NCBI GenBank assembly: GCA_965223485.1
Contig: OZ244993.1
Location: 434,001 to 498,000, forward strand
Source: VXPQ01 sp965223485
GTDB lineage: Bacteria; Bacteroidota; Rhodothermia; Rhodothermales; VXPQ01
Length of the DNA: 64,000 nt
Reading direction: 5' to 3'
Numbering within the stretch: the first letter of the stretch is position 1; each line of letters starts with the position of its first letter. Made by a program: the position numbers and the translations under genes. A model generated the notes under the pieces. It saw only the letters and a program-made list of their open reading frames with translations, was not told the DNA's origin and searched no databases. Shown in pieces: positions 50,831 through 60,722 of the stretch.

Positions 50831-51814
50831 ATGCGTATCCGCCCGCGAAGATTGAGAGCGAATTCCGGCATACGCCGACTGGCCCGGGAAACGCACCTTG
50901 CGACCGATCACCTCATTGCGCCACTGTTCGTGGTCGAAGGCGAGGGAATCCGCGAGGAAATCGCCTCCATGCCCGGTCAATACCGGTTGAGTCCCGATGA
51001 AATGGCAAAGGAGGTGCATGAACTGGCCGAACTCGGCATTCCGGGCATTGCGCTGTTTCCGAAAATCGAGGATGCCCTGAAAGATGCGCAAGGAAGCGCA
51101 TCGCTGGATCCGGAGGGCCTTATCCCGCGAGCCATTCGAGCAGCCAAAGAGGCAGCGGGAAGCATGTTGGTCGTCGCCGATGTGGCTCTGGACCCGTATT
51201 CTTCGGACGGCCACGACGGAATAGTGCGAAAAGGACGCGTACAGAACGATGAAACCCTGGAACTGCTGGCCGACATGGCCGTCGTGCAAGCCAATGCAGG
51301 TGCAGATATCGTTGCCCCGTCGGATATGATGGACGGGCGCGTGGAAACGATACGCAACGCCCTTGATACCACCGGACATACGGAGGTCGCCATTCTTTCC
51401 TACACGGCCAAATATGCATCCGCCTTCTACGGTCCCTTCCGGGATGCCCTTGATTCTGCGCCAAGGACAAGCGGAGATATCCCCGTGGACAAAAAAACGT
51501 ACCAGATGGACCCCGCCAATGGGGAGGAAGCGCTTCGCGAACTCGAATTGGACATTGCAGAGGGAGCCGATATGGTGATGGTTAAGCCTGCTCTGCCTTA
51601 CCTGGACGTGATTTACCGGTTGCGACAATATTCGACCGTCCCCGTAGCTGCATACAATGTGAGCGGGGAATACGCCATGCTGGTTGCAGCGGCACGAAAC
51701 GGATGGATCGACCGGGCGGTGGCCATGATGGAATCTCTGACGGCCATCCGGCGAGCCGGAGCCGACATTATCCTGACGTATTTCGCAAAAGAAGCTGCAA
51801 AACACCTGCGCTGA
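50831..51814 (+). CDS. hemB: Delta-aminolevulinic acid dehydratase, zinc-cysteine-free type
   Basis: This enzyme joins two aminolevulinate molecules to make porphobilinogen for haem. It has 327 residues from the ATG at 50831 (MRIRPRRLRAN fits the family); 50786 is also in frame but overlaps cysS. The Schiff-base lysines are in SYTAKYASAFYGPFR (Lys194) and MVKPALPYLDV (Lys252). The usual three zinc cysteines are replaced (DVALDPYSSDGHDG), so it belongs to the magnesium or metal-free class. Confidence 0.97.
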   Translation: MRIRPRRLRANSGIRRLARETHLATDHLIAPLFVVEGEGIREEIASMPGQYRLSPDEMAKEVHELAELGIPGIALFPKIEDALKDAQGSASLDPEGLIPRAIRAAKEAAGSMLVVADVALDPYSSDGHDGIVRKGRVQNDETLELLADMAVVQANAGADIVAPSDMMDGRVETIRNALDTTGHTEVAILSYTAKYASAFYGPFRDALDSAPRTSGDIPVDKKTYQMDPANGEEALRELELDIAEGADMVMVKPALPYLDVIYRLRQYSTVPVAAYNVSGEYAMLVAAARNGWIDRAVAMMESLTAIRRAGADIILTYFAKEAAKHLR

Positions 51815-51818
51815 GCCC

Positions 51819-52346
51819 ATGACAGAAACCAACGAAACCCTTCGCATCGTCCATCTTGATTACAGCCATCTCGGAGGAGGACTAAGCCGCATGATGGACC
51901 GGTTCAGAGATGAGGGCACGCTGACCGGCGAACCCGATGCGGACGCTTTCCTGCGCAACAACCCGGCTGGTGCGCTGCTCGGCCTTCTTTACGATCAGCG
52001 AGTGCGGGCAGAGTATGCCTTTACAGGACCAATCCGGCTGCACGATCGCCTTGGTCATCTGGATCTTTCGCTGATTGCAGACATGGATCCCGAGAAACTG
52101 CAATCCCTGTTCGCAGAAACCCCGGCTGTACATCGCTTCACCAACAAGATGGCCGAATACACGCAACAGGTAGCCCGCTTTGTGACGGATACCTACGAGG
52201 GGGATGCCTCGCGTATCTGGAGTGACGGGGCCCCATTCGCCGTGATCGAGAAGCGGGTACGCGCTCTGCCGGGATTCGGAGCCCTCAAAGCCGCCAAGAT
52301 GAAGTACGTATTGCACTACTTCGGCTACCGCGATTTTTCGGGGTAA
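51819..52346 (+). CDS. HhH-GPD-like protein (TIGR03252-type)
   Basis: This 175-residue protein resembles the uncharacterised HhH-GPD family TIGR03252: PAGALLGLLYDQRVRAEYAFTGP, RLGHLDLSLIADMDPEKL, ALPGFGALKAAKMKYVLHYFG. The last segment is the helix-hairpin-helix that binds DNA in base-excision glycosylases. The catalytic aspartate of true glycosylases is not obvious and there is no iron-sulfur cluster motif, so a glycosylase activity is unproven. It follows hemB by four bases. Confidence 0.85.
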   Translation: MTETNETLRIVHLDYSHLGGGLSRMMDRFRDEGTLTGEPDADAFLRNNPAGALLGLLYDQRVRAEYAFTGPIRLHDRLGHLDLSLIADMDPEKLQSLFAETPAVHRFTNKMAEYTQQVARFVTDTYEGDASRIWSDGAPFAVIEKRVRALPGFGALKAAKMKYVLHYFGYRDFSG

Positions 52347-52402
52347 CTATTGCGGACGCTCGGAGCCCCCGTGCAAGACATGGTACCGGGGTACCGGCAG
52401 CG

Positions 52403-53914
52403 TCACCGCTTCCAGAACGCCGGCGCCAGTATGATGAGCACGGTAAACAATTCGAGTCGGCCGGCCATCATTAGAAAAGAGAGCACCCACTTCCCAAGTA
52501 CAGGGATATCCGCATAGTTGCCGGCAGGGCCAAGAGAGCCGAAGGCCGGGCCGATATTGCCGATACTTGCAATGGCGGCGCTAAATGCACTAAGAAGATC
52601 AAGTCCGAGAATAAACATGATCATCGTGCCCAACCCGATACCGCCCACATAGAGCACGATGAACGAAAGTACGTTGCTCAAAATATCTTTGGGAACGACA
52701 TCGCCGCCCAACCGCACATGAATGACCGCCGCAGGATGCAATAATTGTTTGATCTCACGGGAGGAATTTTTGAACATCAGCATGTGCCGGATAATCTTGA
52801 CCCCGCCGGATGTCGAGCCAGCCATTCCACCGCAAAAGAACAATAGAAATATGATACCTACGCCGAGTGGGGGCCATATCTGATAATCGGCAGTGCTGTA
52901 CCCGGTCGTCGTCATGATGGCAACCGCCTGAAAGGCTGCATGGCGTAACGCATCCCATAACGTGTCATACCCATGAAAGGCGCCTGCTTCGCGCCCGGCC
53001 CACGGCATGATGTTCACCGCAGTGCCCCAGATACCGATGGTGATAAGTACAATCGCCGCAAGGGCAATGGCCGCATACACTCGAAACTCGGCATCTCTGA
53101 AAAGCAGATGGGCGCGCCCCTTCAGCATGTGGTAATGCAGCACAAAATTCATGCCCCCGATAAACATGAATACGGTGACGACCCACTCTACGTAGGAAGA
53201 ACCATAGTCCCCGATGGAACCGTCCTGCGTGGAAAACCCGCCGGTGGCCATCGTGGTGAAGGCATGATTGACGCTGTCGAAAAGCGACATGGCCGGCAAC
53301 AGAAGCAAGACCTGAGCCACTGTAAAACCGACATAAATAAACCACAAGCGCCGGGCTGTTTCACGCACACGGGGCGTGATCTTGTCAGCAGACGGCCCCG
53401 GAACTTCCGCCTTGAAAAGTTGCATGCCGCCAATACCCAAAATTGGCAGAATCGTAAGGGTGAGTACGATAATCCCCATCCCTCCCAACCACTGGGTAAG
53501 GCTGCGCCAGAACAAGAAGGCATAGGGAATCTCCGATATCGCCGGGTTTCCGCCTCCTCCCAGGATCGTGGCGCCGGTCGTGGTGAACCCGCTCATCGTT
53601 TCAAAAAAGGCGTCGGCGTAGGAATCCAGCACACCGCCCAGAACGAATGGGACCGAGCCGACCAGCGATAGCACAAACCAGGAAAGGGCCACCACGGCAA
53701 ATCCTTCCCGTATGCCGAGATACCCGGAGAAATCCTTCAGGCCGCGCCACATCGCAAATCCGGTCAGGCAGGAAAGCGCTGCCGTAACGCCGAACGTCCA
53801 CCATGCCGTCTCTGCATGGTATACCCCGACAGCCATGGGCAATAGCAGGGCCGCCCCCAGAAACATGAGCAGCACGCCAAGGGTGGCGCAAACGGCCTTT
53901 ATATGAAGACGCAT
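52403..53914 (-). CDS. trkH: Trk-type potassium uptake channel subunit
   Basis: TrkH forms the membrane channel for potassium uptake. The 503-residue product has about ten membrane helices. It shows family loops such as SGFTTTGATILGG, GGMGIIVLTL, TTTGYSTADY and GNIGPAFG, which carry the selectivity-filter glycines. The ATG at 53914 (MRLHIKAV) fits the family. It follows trkA by 159 bases on the same strand. Confidence 0.96.
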   Translation of the reverse strand: MRLHIKAVCATLGVLLMFLGAALLLPMAVGVYHAETAWWTFGVTAALSCLTGFAMWRGLKDFSGYLGIREGFAVVALSWFVLSLVGSVPFVLGGVLDSYADAFFETMSGFTTTGATILGGGGNPAISEIPYAFLFWRSLTQWLGGMGIIVLTLTILPILGIGGMQLFKAEVPGPSADKITPRVRETARRLWFIYVGFTVAQVLLLLPAMSLFDSVNHAFTTMATGGFSTQDGSIGDYGSSYVEWVVTVFMFIGGMNFVLHYHMLKGRAHLLFRDAEFRVYAAIALAAIVLITIGIWGTAVNIMPWAGREAGAFHGYDTLWDALRHAAFQAVAIMTTTGYSTADYQIWPPLGVGIIFLLFFCGGMAGSTSGGVKIIRHMLMFKNSSREIKQLLHPAAVIHVRLGGDVVPKDILSNVLSFIVLYVGGIGLGTMIMFILGLDLLSAFSAAIASIGNIGPAFGSLGPAGNYADIPVLGKWVLSFLMMAGRLELFTVLIILAPAFWKR

Positions 53915-54073
53915 GGCGCGCTTCCGGAACAGCGATAAAGGGGCGTCATGGGGTTTCGCACATGCTTTTACGCTCAACGAAGCCGTGGATAGCCACGTAA
54001 AAGTAACCCAGGTCCATCAAGGAAACACGGGAGCATCCCTGTGCTCCGGAACACCAGAGCCAACACGAAATCA

Positions 54074-55426
54074 CTATTTTGCGGCAAACTTCCGCTCGAT
54101 ATCATCAATGCGAGAGGGCATGGCGAACACGATAGCCCGATCCCCGGCGGCTATGTGAGTATCTCCAGTGGCAATGCATACTTCGCTGTTATGCAACACG
54201 GCGCCGATGAGCGCCCCGGGTAACAGTTGCAACTCCCTGAGAGGCTTTCCGGTTATCCACGACTGGGGTTTGGCCTCGATTTCGATGATCTGGGCATCCA
54301 AACCATGAATGGTAGCCACGCTCCGTACATGCGTTCCACGCAGATACCGGTGAATCTCTCGAGATACAGCCAGTTTTTTACTGACGGCCGCATCCAGGCC
54401 GATACTCTGACTGATCGGGATATACGTATTCTTGGAAAGCAACGCCACCGTCTTCCTGACGCCGAGATGTTTGGCCATAAGGCAGGTGACCAGATTCGAT
54501 TCTTCGTCGTCCGTAACCGCCACAAAGGCATCCATCTCGCCCAGCCCTTCCTGAACCAGTAAATCGATATCGGTGGCGGCACCGTGAATGACGAGCACAT
54601 TCTGCAGCATCTCCGCCAGTTTCGCTGCCCGTTCCCTGTTTGGCTCAATAAGTTTCACGGCCTTGTTCTTTTCACATCCGAGCTGGGAAGCGACACCCAC
54701 ACCCACTGCGGTCCCGCCAAGAATCATGATGTGATTTGCCCGGGTTTCCGCCTTGCCCATCATAGCAGATATATATCCCATGTATTTCGGCAAGGCAAGC
54801 ACGAAAATCTGGTCGTCTTTCTGGAGCGTATCACTACCCCCGGGAATAATCGTACGAGCGCCCCGGCTAATACCCATCACGCGAAACTGCACATGGCTAT
54901 GCGCCGCCGCCACTTCCTGGAGTTTTTTACCCGCGACGGGAGCATCGGAATCAATCCGGAGACCCATCAACTGCAACCGGCCATCGGCGAAATCAAGAAT
55001 ATCGGTGGCGCTGGCGCGGCGCACCAGCCACACAACCTCGTTGGCGGCGCTTTCTTCCGGGTGGATGACAAGGTCAATACCAAAATCACTCGTCTTGAGC
55101 ACAGACCGGGCACGAGTAATTTCATCGGACCGAACACGGGCAATGGTCGTCGATACACCGAGTCGGTCCGCCAGCATACAGGCAATGATATTCACTTCGT
55201 CCACGGGCGTTACTGCAATCAGCATATTCGCCCTGGCTATACCCGCCTCATGAAGTACGTCTGAGGACGTACCATTGCCGACAATGGCCATCACGTCGAG
55301 TTTTTCGTGGACCTGCCGGATGGCGTCGGCATCCTGGTCGATAACCACGACGTCATGCTCCTCGCACGACAGCATACGAGCCACATCGTAGCCCACTTCA
55401 CCTGCTCCTACGACAATAATGCGCAA
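54074..55426 (-). CDS. trkA: Trk potassium system regulatory subunit TrkA, TTG start
   Basis: TrkA binds nucleotides and gates TrkH. The 450-residue protein has two Rossmann RCK halves, starting RIIVVGAGEVGYDVARML and, near residue 230, ILGGTAVGVGVASQLG, each followed by a C-terminal TrkA-C domain. The natural start is TTG at 55426; the longer frame to 55534 has no family similarity. It heads the trkA-trkH pair. Confidence 0.95.
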   Translation of the reverse strand: MRIIVVGAGEVGYDVARMLSCEEHDVVVIDQDADAIRQVHEKLDVMAIVGNGTSSDVLHEAGIARANMLIAVTPVDEVNIIACMLADRLGVSTTIARVRSDEITRARSVLKTSDFGIDLVIHPEESAANEVVWLVRRASATDILDFADGRLQLMGLRIDSDAPVAGKKLQEVAAAHSHVQFRVMGISRGARTIIPGGSDTLQKDDQIFVLALPKYMGYISAMMGKAETRANHIMILGGTAVGVGVASQLGCEKNKAVKLIEPNRERAAKLAEMLQNVLVIHGAATDIDLLVQEGLGEMDAFVAVTDDEESNLVTCLMAKHLGVRKTVALLSKNTYIPISQSIGLDAAVSKKLAVSREIHRYLRGTHVRSVATIHGLDAQIIEIEAKPQSWITGKPLRELQLLPGALIGAVLHNSEVCIATGDTHIAAGDRAIVFAMPSRIDDIERKFAAK

Positions 55427-55756
55427 TTCAAACAGGCCAGGTCTAAAAGATCCACGCCTGCTGCCAGAGCATCCGCCCGTAGCGTATGCTGAGCAGAAAA
55501 TGCCCCCGGCGTGTTCCCGAGTCGCTTCGTCCAATGCGTCGACGAAACATGGCAGGCGTTCGAAAAGATCGTGGGTGAAAACCGTAAAGATCGGATCGGC
55601 TTATGTGCGAAGTCAATCCGCATACGGATAATTGTCGGAAGCGTCGCCGTACATATCCCGGAGATGTATCCCCAGCGAGGCATACAACCGCGGACATGGG
55701 GGCAGCGCGACAACGGGTCTTGCCGGCCCTTCGAACGCAGGGTGCACAAGAAAGGT
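55427..55756. other. 330-base gap between trkA and the sensor kinase
   Basis: I see no gene here. Short frames on both strands lack any recognisable motif, and no tRNA fold, clear hairpin or promoter stands out. It may hold the trkA promoter. Confidence 0.4.
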
Positions 55757-58700
55757 TCAGGAAGCAGTGGCGTTGTTATCCATCAAGGGAAGCCGTATCC
55801 AAAAAATGGCGCCCTTGCCGGCCTCTGTCGTGAATCCGATGGTTCCCCGTATCTCCTCAATGCTCTTCTTCACGATAGCCAGTCCAAGCCCAGTGCCGGT
55901 CGTTTTCGTCGAGAAGTGCGGTTCGAAAATTTTCCAACCCACCTCTTCTTCAATGCCCGATCCGTTATCGACCACATAGCTGCATCCCCATGCCTGTCCA
56001 TCCGCCTCTTCCCGTTCGGTGCGCACCTCTACCTTGCCCGTTTTCGGTTCCGAAATAGACTGGAGGGCATTTTTGATCAGGTTGATGTAGTTACGGCGCA
56101 ATTCCGCCCGGTCGGCTTCGACAAAAAGCGGCTCCTCGGATAAAGCGGATCGGATACCTATCTCACTTTCTTCCTGCATCAGTGAAATGGCTTCCCGAAT
56201 CACGTCATTCATATCCATACGTTGCATCTCGCGGGAAGGCATCCGGGCAAACGCATGAAACTCGCTCGCAATACGCGCCAACGAATCGATCTGCTCGATC
56301 AACGTAGCCGTAATACGGTCGAAAACCTGACCGAATCTATTCCGGGCGCCCGGCTCGTTGACCCGGTCCGCGAAGGCCTGACGCAGGTGCTGCACGGACA
56401 GTTTCATGGGGGTAAGCGGATTTCTGATCTCGTGAGCCACCTGCCGCGCCATCTCCCGCCATGCAAGCTGCCGTTCTTGCCGGGCCAGTTTGATATGGCT
56501 CTCGGCAAGCTGCTGCTGCATTTCATTGAATGTTTCGACAAGTTCCCCGATCTCATCACGCGAATCAACAGGGAGCGTGTTGCCGAAACGCCCCACGGCA
56601 ACCGCCTTCAGTCCGGATCGAAGCCGGGCAATTGGCTTCGATATGGCGTTCGCAAGCAACAACCCCGTCAACGCGACAAGCAGCACGAGTAGCAACAACG
56701 AACCGAAGAGGTAAGCAACGGTATCCGCACGTTCCTCCTCAATGATTTCCTGCTCGGGAAGAATGGGTGTGGAAACAACATAACGTGGGCGCCCCTGCTC
56801 TCCGGAAAGCGCCTTGAATCCCGCCATATACGTAAAGCTGCCCACGCGCTCGTCGGTGAACGTAACCCGATCCGCATCGGTATACAGCGCCTTGTACGCC
56901 TCGATGGGCAACCGCCGATCTACAAGCCGGTCGCGAATCAATTGCGGGCGACTGAGGCGAGAGATCGTATGACCTTCATATACATTCAGGTCAATACCTA
57001 CGCGGGCCGCCAGCGAATCGATAGGCATGCGGCCAAGCACGCTGGATGGACGTTCACCGCTGCGCGCCTCTGCAGCCAGTACCTGTTCGACACGATCAAG
57101 GTGCCGGTGGAGCCACCTCTGTACGGATTGCCTGCTTTCGACCGTGACCGCTTGCTGCCCTACCACGCCGACAAGACCTACCAGGATGATGCCAATCCCG
57201 ATAAGAGCATTCAGTACCTTGTCCCGGAAACGAACGCGGGGAGCCGGCAACAACCCCCGCCGGTGACGGACCCAGACGCCAGTGATGTAACACAACAAAC
57301 CGATCACAAGACCACCCATTGTCAGGCGCAACAGGTAGTACAAGTGGTCGAAGAGCGTAACGCGAGGCGCGCGCACTGCAAACACCCGCACCGCATTCGA
57401 AAATGAATCCATTGCCGGTGCAGGCTCTCCACGCATATAGTAGCCCTGCCAGGCGCCTCCTTCCAATCGCTCGTTCTTCCAAAGAGTCGGCTGACGTAAC
57501 AGCGCCTGCACCACATCTTCCGGAAGCCGGTACCGTCCGAAATCGCGCCCGGTGCTCCGAACCAGAAACCCGTCGTGAAACTCCGCTGCGGAGAAGGTAT
57601 CGAACAGGGCATCGTTCGACCCGGAAGGCAATAATACGCCGGGTATGGGTGTGCCGCCTTCGGCAAAAGTGACACGCGGGCCCCCGCCTTGGGCGAATGC
57701 CTCTGCAGCAGCAATCATGCGCACATGCCGACTGGCGTCCAGCCCCAGATAAAACATGGGGTACAGCAGAAAGGTCACAAGGAAAACCAGCGGGAAAACA
57801 TTCCGAAGAGTGATCAGGTCTGTCAGCCGAACCGGCCGCAACATGGCAAAACACACCAGCCCTAAAACAGCGACAAGCATATAGCCCAATACGGCAAGAG
57901 AAAGCACGGCCCCGATCGGGGTCAGCATATACACTGTGGCGACAGGTACTGCAACGGAGAATCCCGCAATGATCCCGTATGCCCAGGGAGACCTCCCGGG
58001 CGGCAATCGGTGAAGCGCTTCCGTACCCACCATCCATGTCACACCTGCGGCAAGCAGGATCACACCAATCTGCATCAGAACAAGGCTGCAAAAGACCACA
58101 AGCAGGTGCAGGTCGGGAATAAGTCCCCCCTTTGCAAAAAAGTCGAATGTGCTGTCCAATGCCACATGCCGTGCTACGAGCGTCGGTAACAAGAGCAAAC
58201 CTGCAAGGATACCTGTGCATGCCGCCACAACACCGGTAAAAACCACCCACGAAGTGCGAGGTGGGCGAAACAGCCAGTCTCGCGCTCTCTGGAGCGCACT
58301 GGCCCATTCCAGGAAAGCCCCGGCAAAGACAACCAAAAACAGAATGGTGATCAACAATTCGCCGGTGGAGCCAAGCAACCCCCCGAATAACCCGGACGAA
58401 AGATGTGCGGGATCAAAAAGCGGAGCAAGAGGCGTTTTGCCTTGTTGCCACCGGGACGGAACATTCATCTCCAGTAGGACGAAACGAATCGACCACCAGT
58501 ATACAGCAACCATCGCGAAGCCCCCGACAGCAGCCCACCACCGATTACGGCTCGGTTTCGCCTGCAAACGCCGGAGCTCCCGGCGATACAGGCGCCACAT
58601 CCCGCCCATCGTCCAGAACAGAAACAATGTGGTCCAGAACGCCATGAGATGATTGGGCAGCACGGCAACCAGGGCCGTCATCTGCCTGACGGAAGGAGCG

Positions 58701-59428
58701 CCTACCGTAACAAGGCCCAGCACCGTGCCATCCACCCCCTGCAGCAAACGCGAGGTAACTGCAGCCTCTCCAGCAGATACATCGAATGTCAGCTCCACAG
58801 GCAGTTTCGCCAGTCTCTGCCATTTAGGAACAAGGCTCACATCCTTGATATATTCGTTGTGGACCGGGGGGGCATACCCCACAAGGCGCATTGCCCTGAC
58901 GACACCCAGGACACGGGTGTCGCGCTGTACCGGACGCCACGCAACTATCGCCTGGCGAAATGCCCCGTCCTGTGCAATGCCCGTGTGCAATCCGGCAGGA
59001 AATTCTGCCGTAGTCGGGGCCGCATCCATGGGCATACTGAATCCATTCCAGGCCACCAGTTCCATCTCCGGGGTATACAGCTCAACCGATGTTCCGTAGG
59101 GTACCGCCATTGCGGAGAAGTAGCGCACGAGCGCTGCAGAATCGGGCTGAGCAAGAGTTCCTTGCGCATCAAGAGCCTCTATGACTGCCGGAGCAGAGGC
59201 AATGTGTCCGGCGCGCTCGAAGAGGTCGCCTTGCATAACCCCGAAGTCACGCTCAATGCGGTCAAGCGCTGCCGACACGATCTTTTCCCGGTGCATCGGG
59301 GGGGCCTGCTCGATCCTGGCAATGCGCACCTCACGGACCATCCACGTGAGTGGTATCAGCAAAAGCAGCCCCCCTCCCGCCACCATGAAACGCATGAGGG
59401 AGCCTCGAACCGGAAAGAGTTTTGTCAT
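55757..59428 (-). CDS. Very long NtrY-like sensor histidine kinase
   Basis: This 1,223-residue inner-membrane kinase should sense an unknown signal. It begins MTKLFPVRGSLMRFMVAGGG with a first membrane helix, then an outside domain, then about seven clustered helices (about 270-590). A second outside domain, two helices, a third outside domain and a last helix follow. A HAMP domain (PIARLRSGLKAVAVGRFG) comes next. The phosphorylated histidine is about His999 (VAHEIRNPLTPMKLSVQHL). The ATP site has NLIKNALQSI, DNGSGI and GTGLGLAIVKK. No response regulator gene is beside it, so it is an orphan. Confidence 0.92.
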   Translation of the reverse strand: MTKLFPVRGSLMRFMVAGGGLLLLIPLTWMVREVRIARIEQAPPMHREKIVSAALDRIERDFGVMQGDLFERAGHIASAPAVIEALDAQGTLAQPDSAALVRYFSAMAVPYGTSVELYTPEMELVAWNGFSMPMDAAPTTAEFPAGLHTGIAQDGAFRQAIVAWRPVQRDTRVLGVVRAMRLVGYAPPVHNEYIKDVSLVPKWQRLAKLPVELTFDVSAGEAAVTSRLLQGVDGTVLGLVTVGAPSVRQMTALVAVLPNHLMAFWTTLFLFWTMGGMWRLYRRELRRLQAKPSRNRWWAAVGGFAMVAVYWWSIRFVLLEMNVPSRWQQGKTPLAPLFDPAHLSSGLFGGLLGSTGELLITILFLVVFAGAFLEWASALQRARDWLFRPPRTSWVVFTGVVAACTGILAGLLLLPTLVARHVALDSTFDFFAKGGLIPDLHLLVVFCSLVLMQIGVILLAAGVTWMVGTEALHRLPPGRSPWAYGIIAGFSVAVPVATVYMLTPIGAVLSLAVLGYMLVAVLGLVCFAMLRPVRLTDLITLRNVFPLVFLVTFLLYPMFYLGLDASRHVRMIAAAEAFAQGGGPRVTFAEGGTPIPGVLLPSGSNDALFDTFSAAEFHDGFLVRSTGRDFGRYRLPEDVVQALLRQPTLWKNERLEGGAWQGYYMRGEPAPAMDSFSNAVRVFAVRAPRVTLFDHLYYLLRLTMGGLVIGLLCYITGVWVRHRRGLLPAPRVRFRDKVLNALIGIGIILVGLVGVVGQQAVTVESRQSVQRWLHRHLDRVEQVLAAEARSGERPSSVLGRMPIDSLAARVGIDLNVYEGHTISRLSRPQLIRDRLVDRRLPIEAYKALYTDADRVTFTDERVGSFTYMAGFKALSGEQGRPRYVVSTPILPEQEIIEEERADTVAYLFGSLLLLVLLVALTGLLLANAISKPIARLRSGLKAVAVGRFGNTLPVDSRDEIGELVETFNEMQQQLAESHIKLARQERQLAWREMARQVAHEIRNPLTPMKLSVQHLRQAFADRVNEPGARNRFGQVFDRITATLIEQIDSLARIASEFHAFARMPSREMQRMDMNDVIREAISLMQEESEIGIRSALSEEPLFVEADRAELRRNYINLIKNALQSISEPKTGKVEVRTEREEADGQAWGCSYVVDNGSGIEEEVGWKIFEPHFSTKTTGTGLGLAIVKKSIEEIRGTIGFTTEAGKGAIFWIRLPLMDNNATAS

Positions 59429-59759
59429 GATGGGTTTGTCATGATCGAGGCAAAGCAGAAAATGAGAATCTGGATAGTATGATATACCATAGTGCCGAAC
59501 GTGATCCACCAATCAGGGATACCGCCGTATGCCGGCTGTCTGCGAAATCGACGGAAACCCCGGTTGTGGACTGCTTTCCAACATCAATAGTCCCTACATA
59601 GAGTAACATATTATCCAGTGTTTTTTACCTTCTGGAAACCTCGCGTACCTTTTTACGCATTACGTCATGGTTGCCCCGGATCATGCGCTGTGGAAATGTA
59701 TCGAAAATTGCCGTCGGCTTTAAAATTATTGGGGGCTTGTTCCATGCATCCTGATTAAC
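59429..59759. other. 331-base divergent gap, kinase and uxs
   Basis: No gene is visible. This gap must hold the promoters of the divergent kinase and uxs genes. It is richer in A+T near 59590-59745 (for example TTTAAAATTATT), but I see no -35/-10 pair with proper spacing. Confidence 0.4.
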
Positions 59760-60722
59760 ATGTCATTGCCAGAAACCATGATTACCGGAGGCGCAGGCTT
59801 TCTCGGATCGCATCTTTGCGACCGCCTGCTTGAAGAGGGCCACAAGGTATGTTGCATGGACAATTTTATCACAGGCTCACACTCCAATGTGTCCCACTTG
59901 GTCAATCATCCGCATTTCCAACTCATCGAGTGGGATATCACAAAATATATCCAGGTGGAGCAGCCGCTCGACTATATTCTCCACTTTGCCTGCCCGGCGT
60001 CCCCTGCCGATTATCTGAAATACCCGATTCAGACCCTTAAGGCAGGCGCCCTCGGCACGCATAATGCACTGGGGCTGGCCAAATCAAAGGGGGCCCGCTT
60101 TTTGCTGGCTTCAACCAGTGAGGTATACGGGGACCCGCTCGTACACCCGCAATCGGAAACCTACAGGGGCAACGTGGACCCCACCGGCTATCGCGGCGTC
60201 TACGACGAATCCAAGCGCTTTGCGGAAGCCATGACCATGGCCTACCATCGCTACCATGCTGTAGATACCCGGATCGTGCGCATATTCAACACCTTCGGTC
60301 CCCGTATGCGCCTGAATGATGGACGAGTGCTACCTACGTTCATGCGCCAGGCATTACTCGGCGATCCGATTACCGTACATGGCGCAGGCGATCAAACGCG
60401 TTCTTTTCAGTACATCGACGATACGGTGGAGGGCATTTACCGGCTTTTGATCAGTGATATAACCGAGCCCGTGAACATCGGTAATCCCGACGAAATTTCT
60501 ATATTGGATGTTGCCCGGGAAATTATCGCCCTTACAGGCAGTGCAAGCAAAATCGTTTCCGAACCCATGCCTGCAGACAGTCCAAAAGTTCGACAACCGG
60601 ACATTACCCTGGCGCAGTCGCTCCTCAACTGGGAACCATCCATCAGCCGCAAAGAAGGCTTGCGTCGCACTATCGGCCATGCCCGAAAACACCTGGACTG
60701 CCTCCGGGACAATGTGAATTGA
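59760..60722 (+). CDS. uxs: UDP-glucuronate decarboxylase (UDP-xylose synthase)
   Basis: This extended SDR makes UDP-xylose from UDP-glucuronate, for surface polysaccharide. The 320-residue product has the NAD loop GGAGFLG (10-16), the TSEVYGD segment (Glu121), and Tyr148-Lys152 (YDESK). Other typical stretches are HFACPASPADYLKYPIQTLK and NTFGPRMRLNDGRVLPTFM. It is cytoplasmic in type, with no membrane anchor. Its TGA stop overlaps a TTG start of cysD. Confidence 0.93.
   Translation: MSLPETMITGGAGFLGSHLCDRLLEEGHKVCCMDNFITGSHSNVSHLVNHPHFQLIEWDITKYIQVEQPLDYILHFACPASPADYLKYPIQTLKAGALGTHNALGLAKSKGARFLLASTSEVYGDPLVHPQSETYRGNVDPTGYRGVYDESKRFAEAMTMAYHRYHAVDTRIVRIFNTFGPRMRLNDGRVLPTFMRQALLGDPITVHGAGDQTRSFQYIDDTVEGIYRLLISDITEPVNIGNPDEISILDVAREIIALTGSASKIVSEPMPADSPKVRQPDITLAQSLLNWEPSISRKEGLRRTIGHARKHLDCLRDNVN

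Noticed and set aside
50828..51847. 339-residue frame antisense to hemB
   Set aside because: Mirror of hemB codon usage; composition rich in Cys/His/Arg without motifs.
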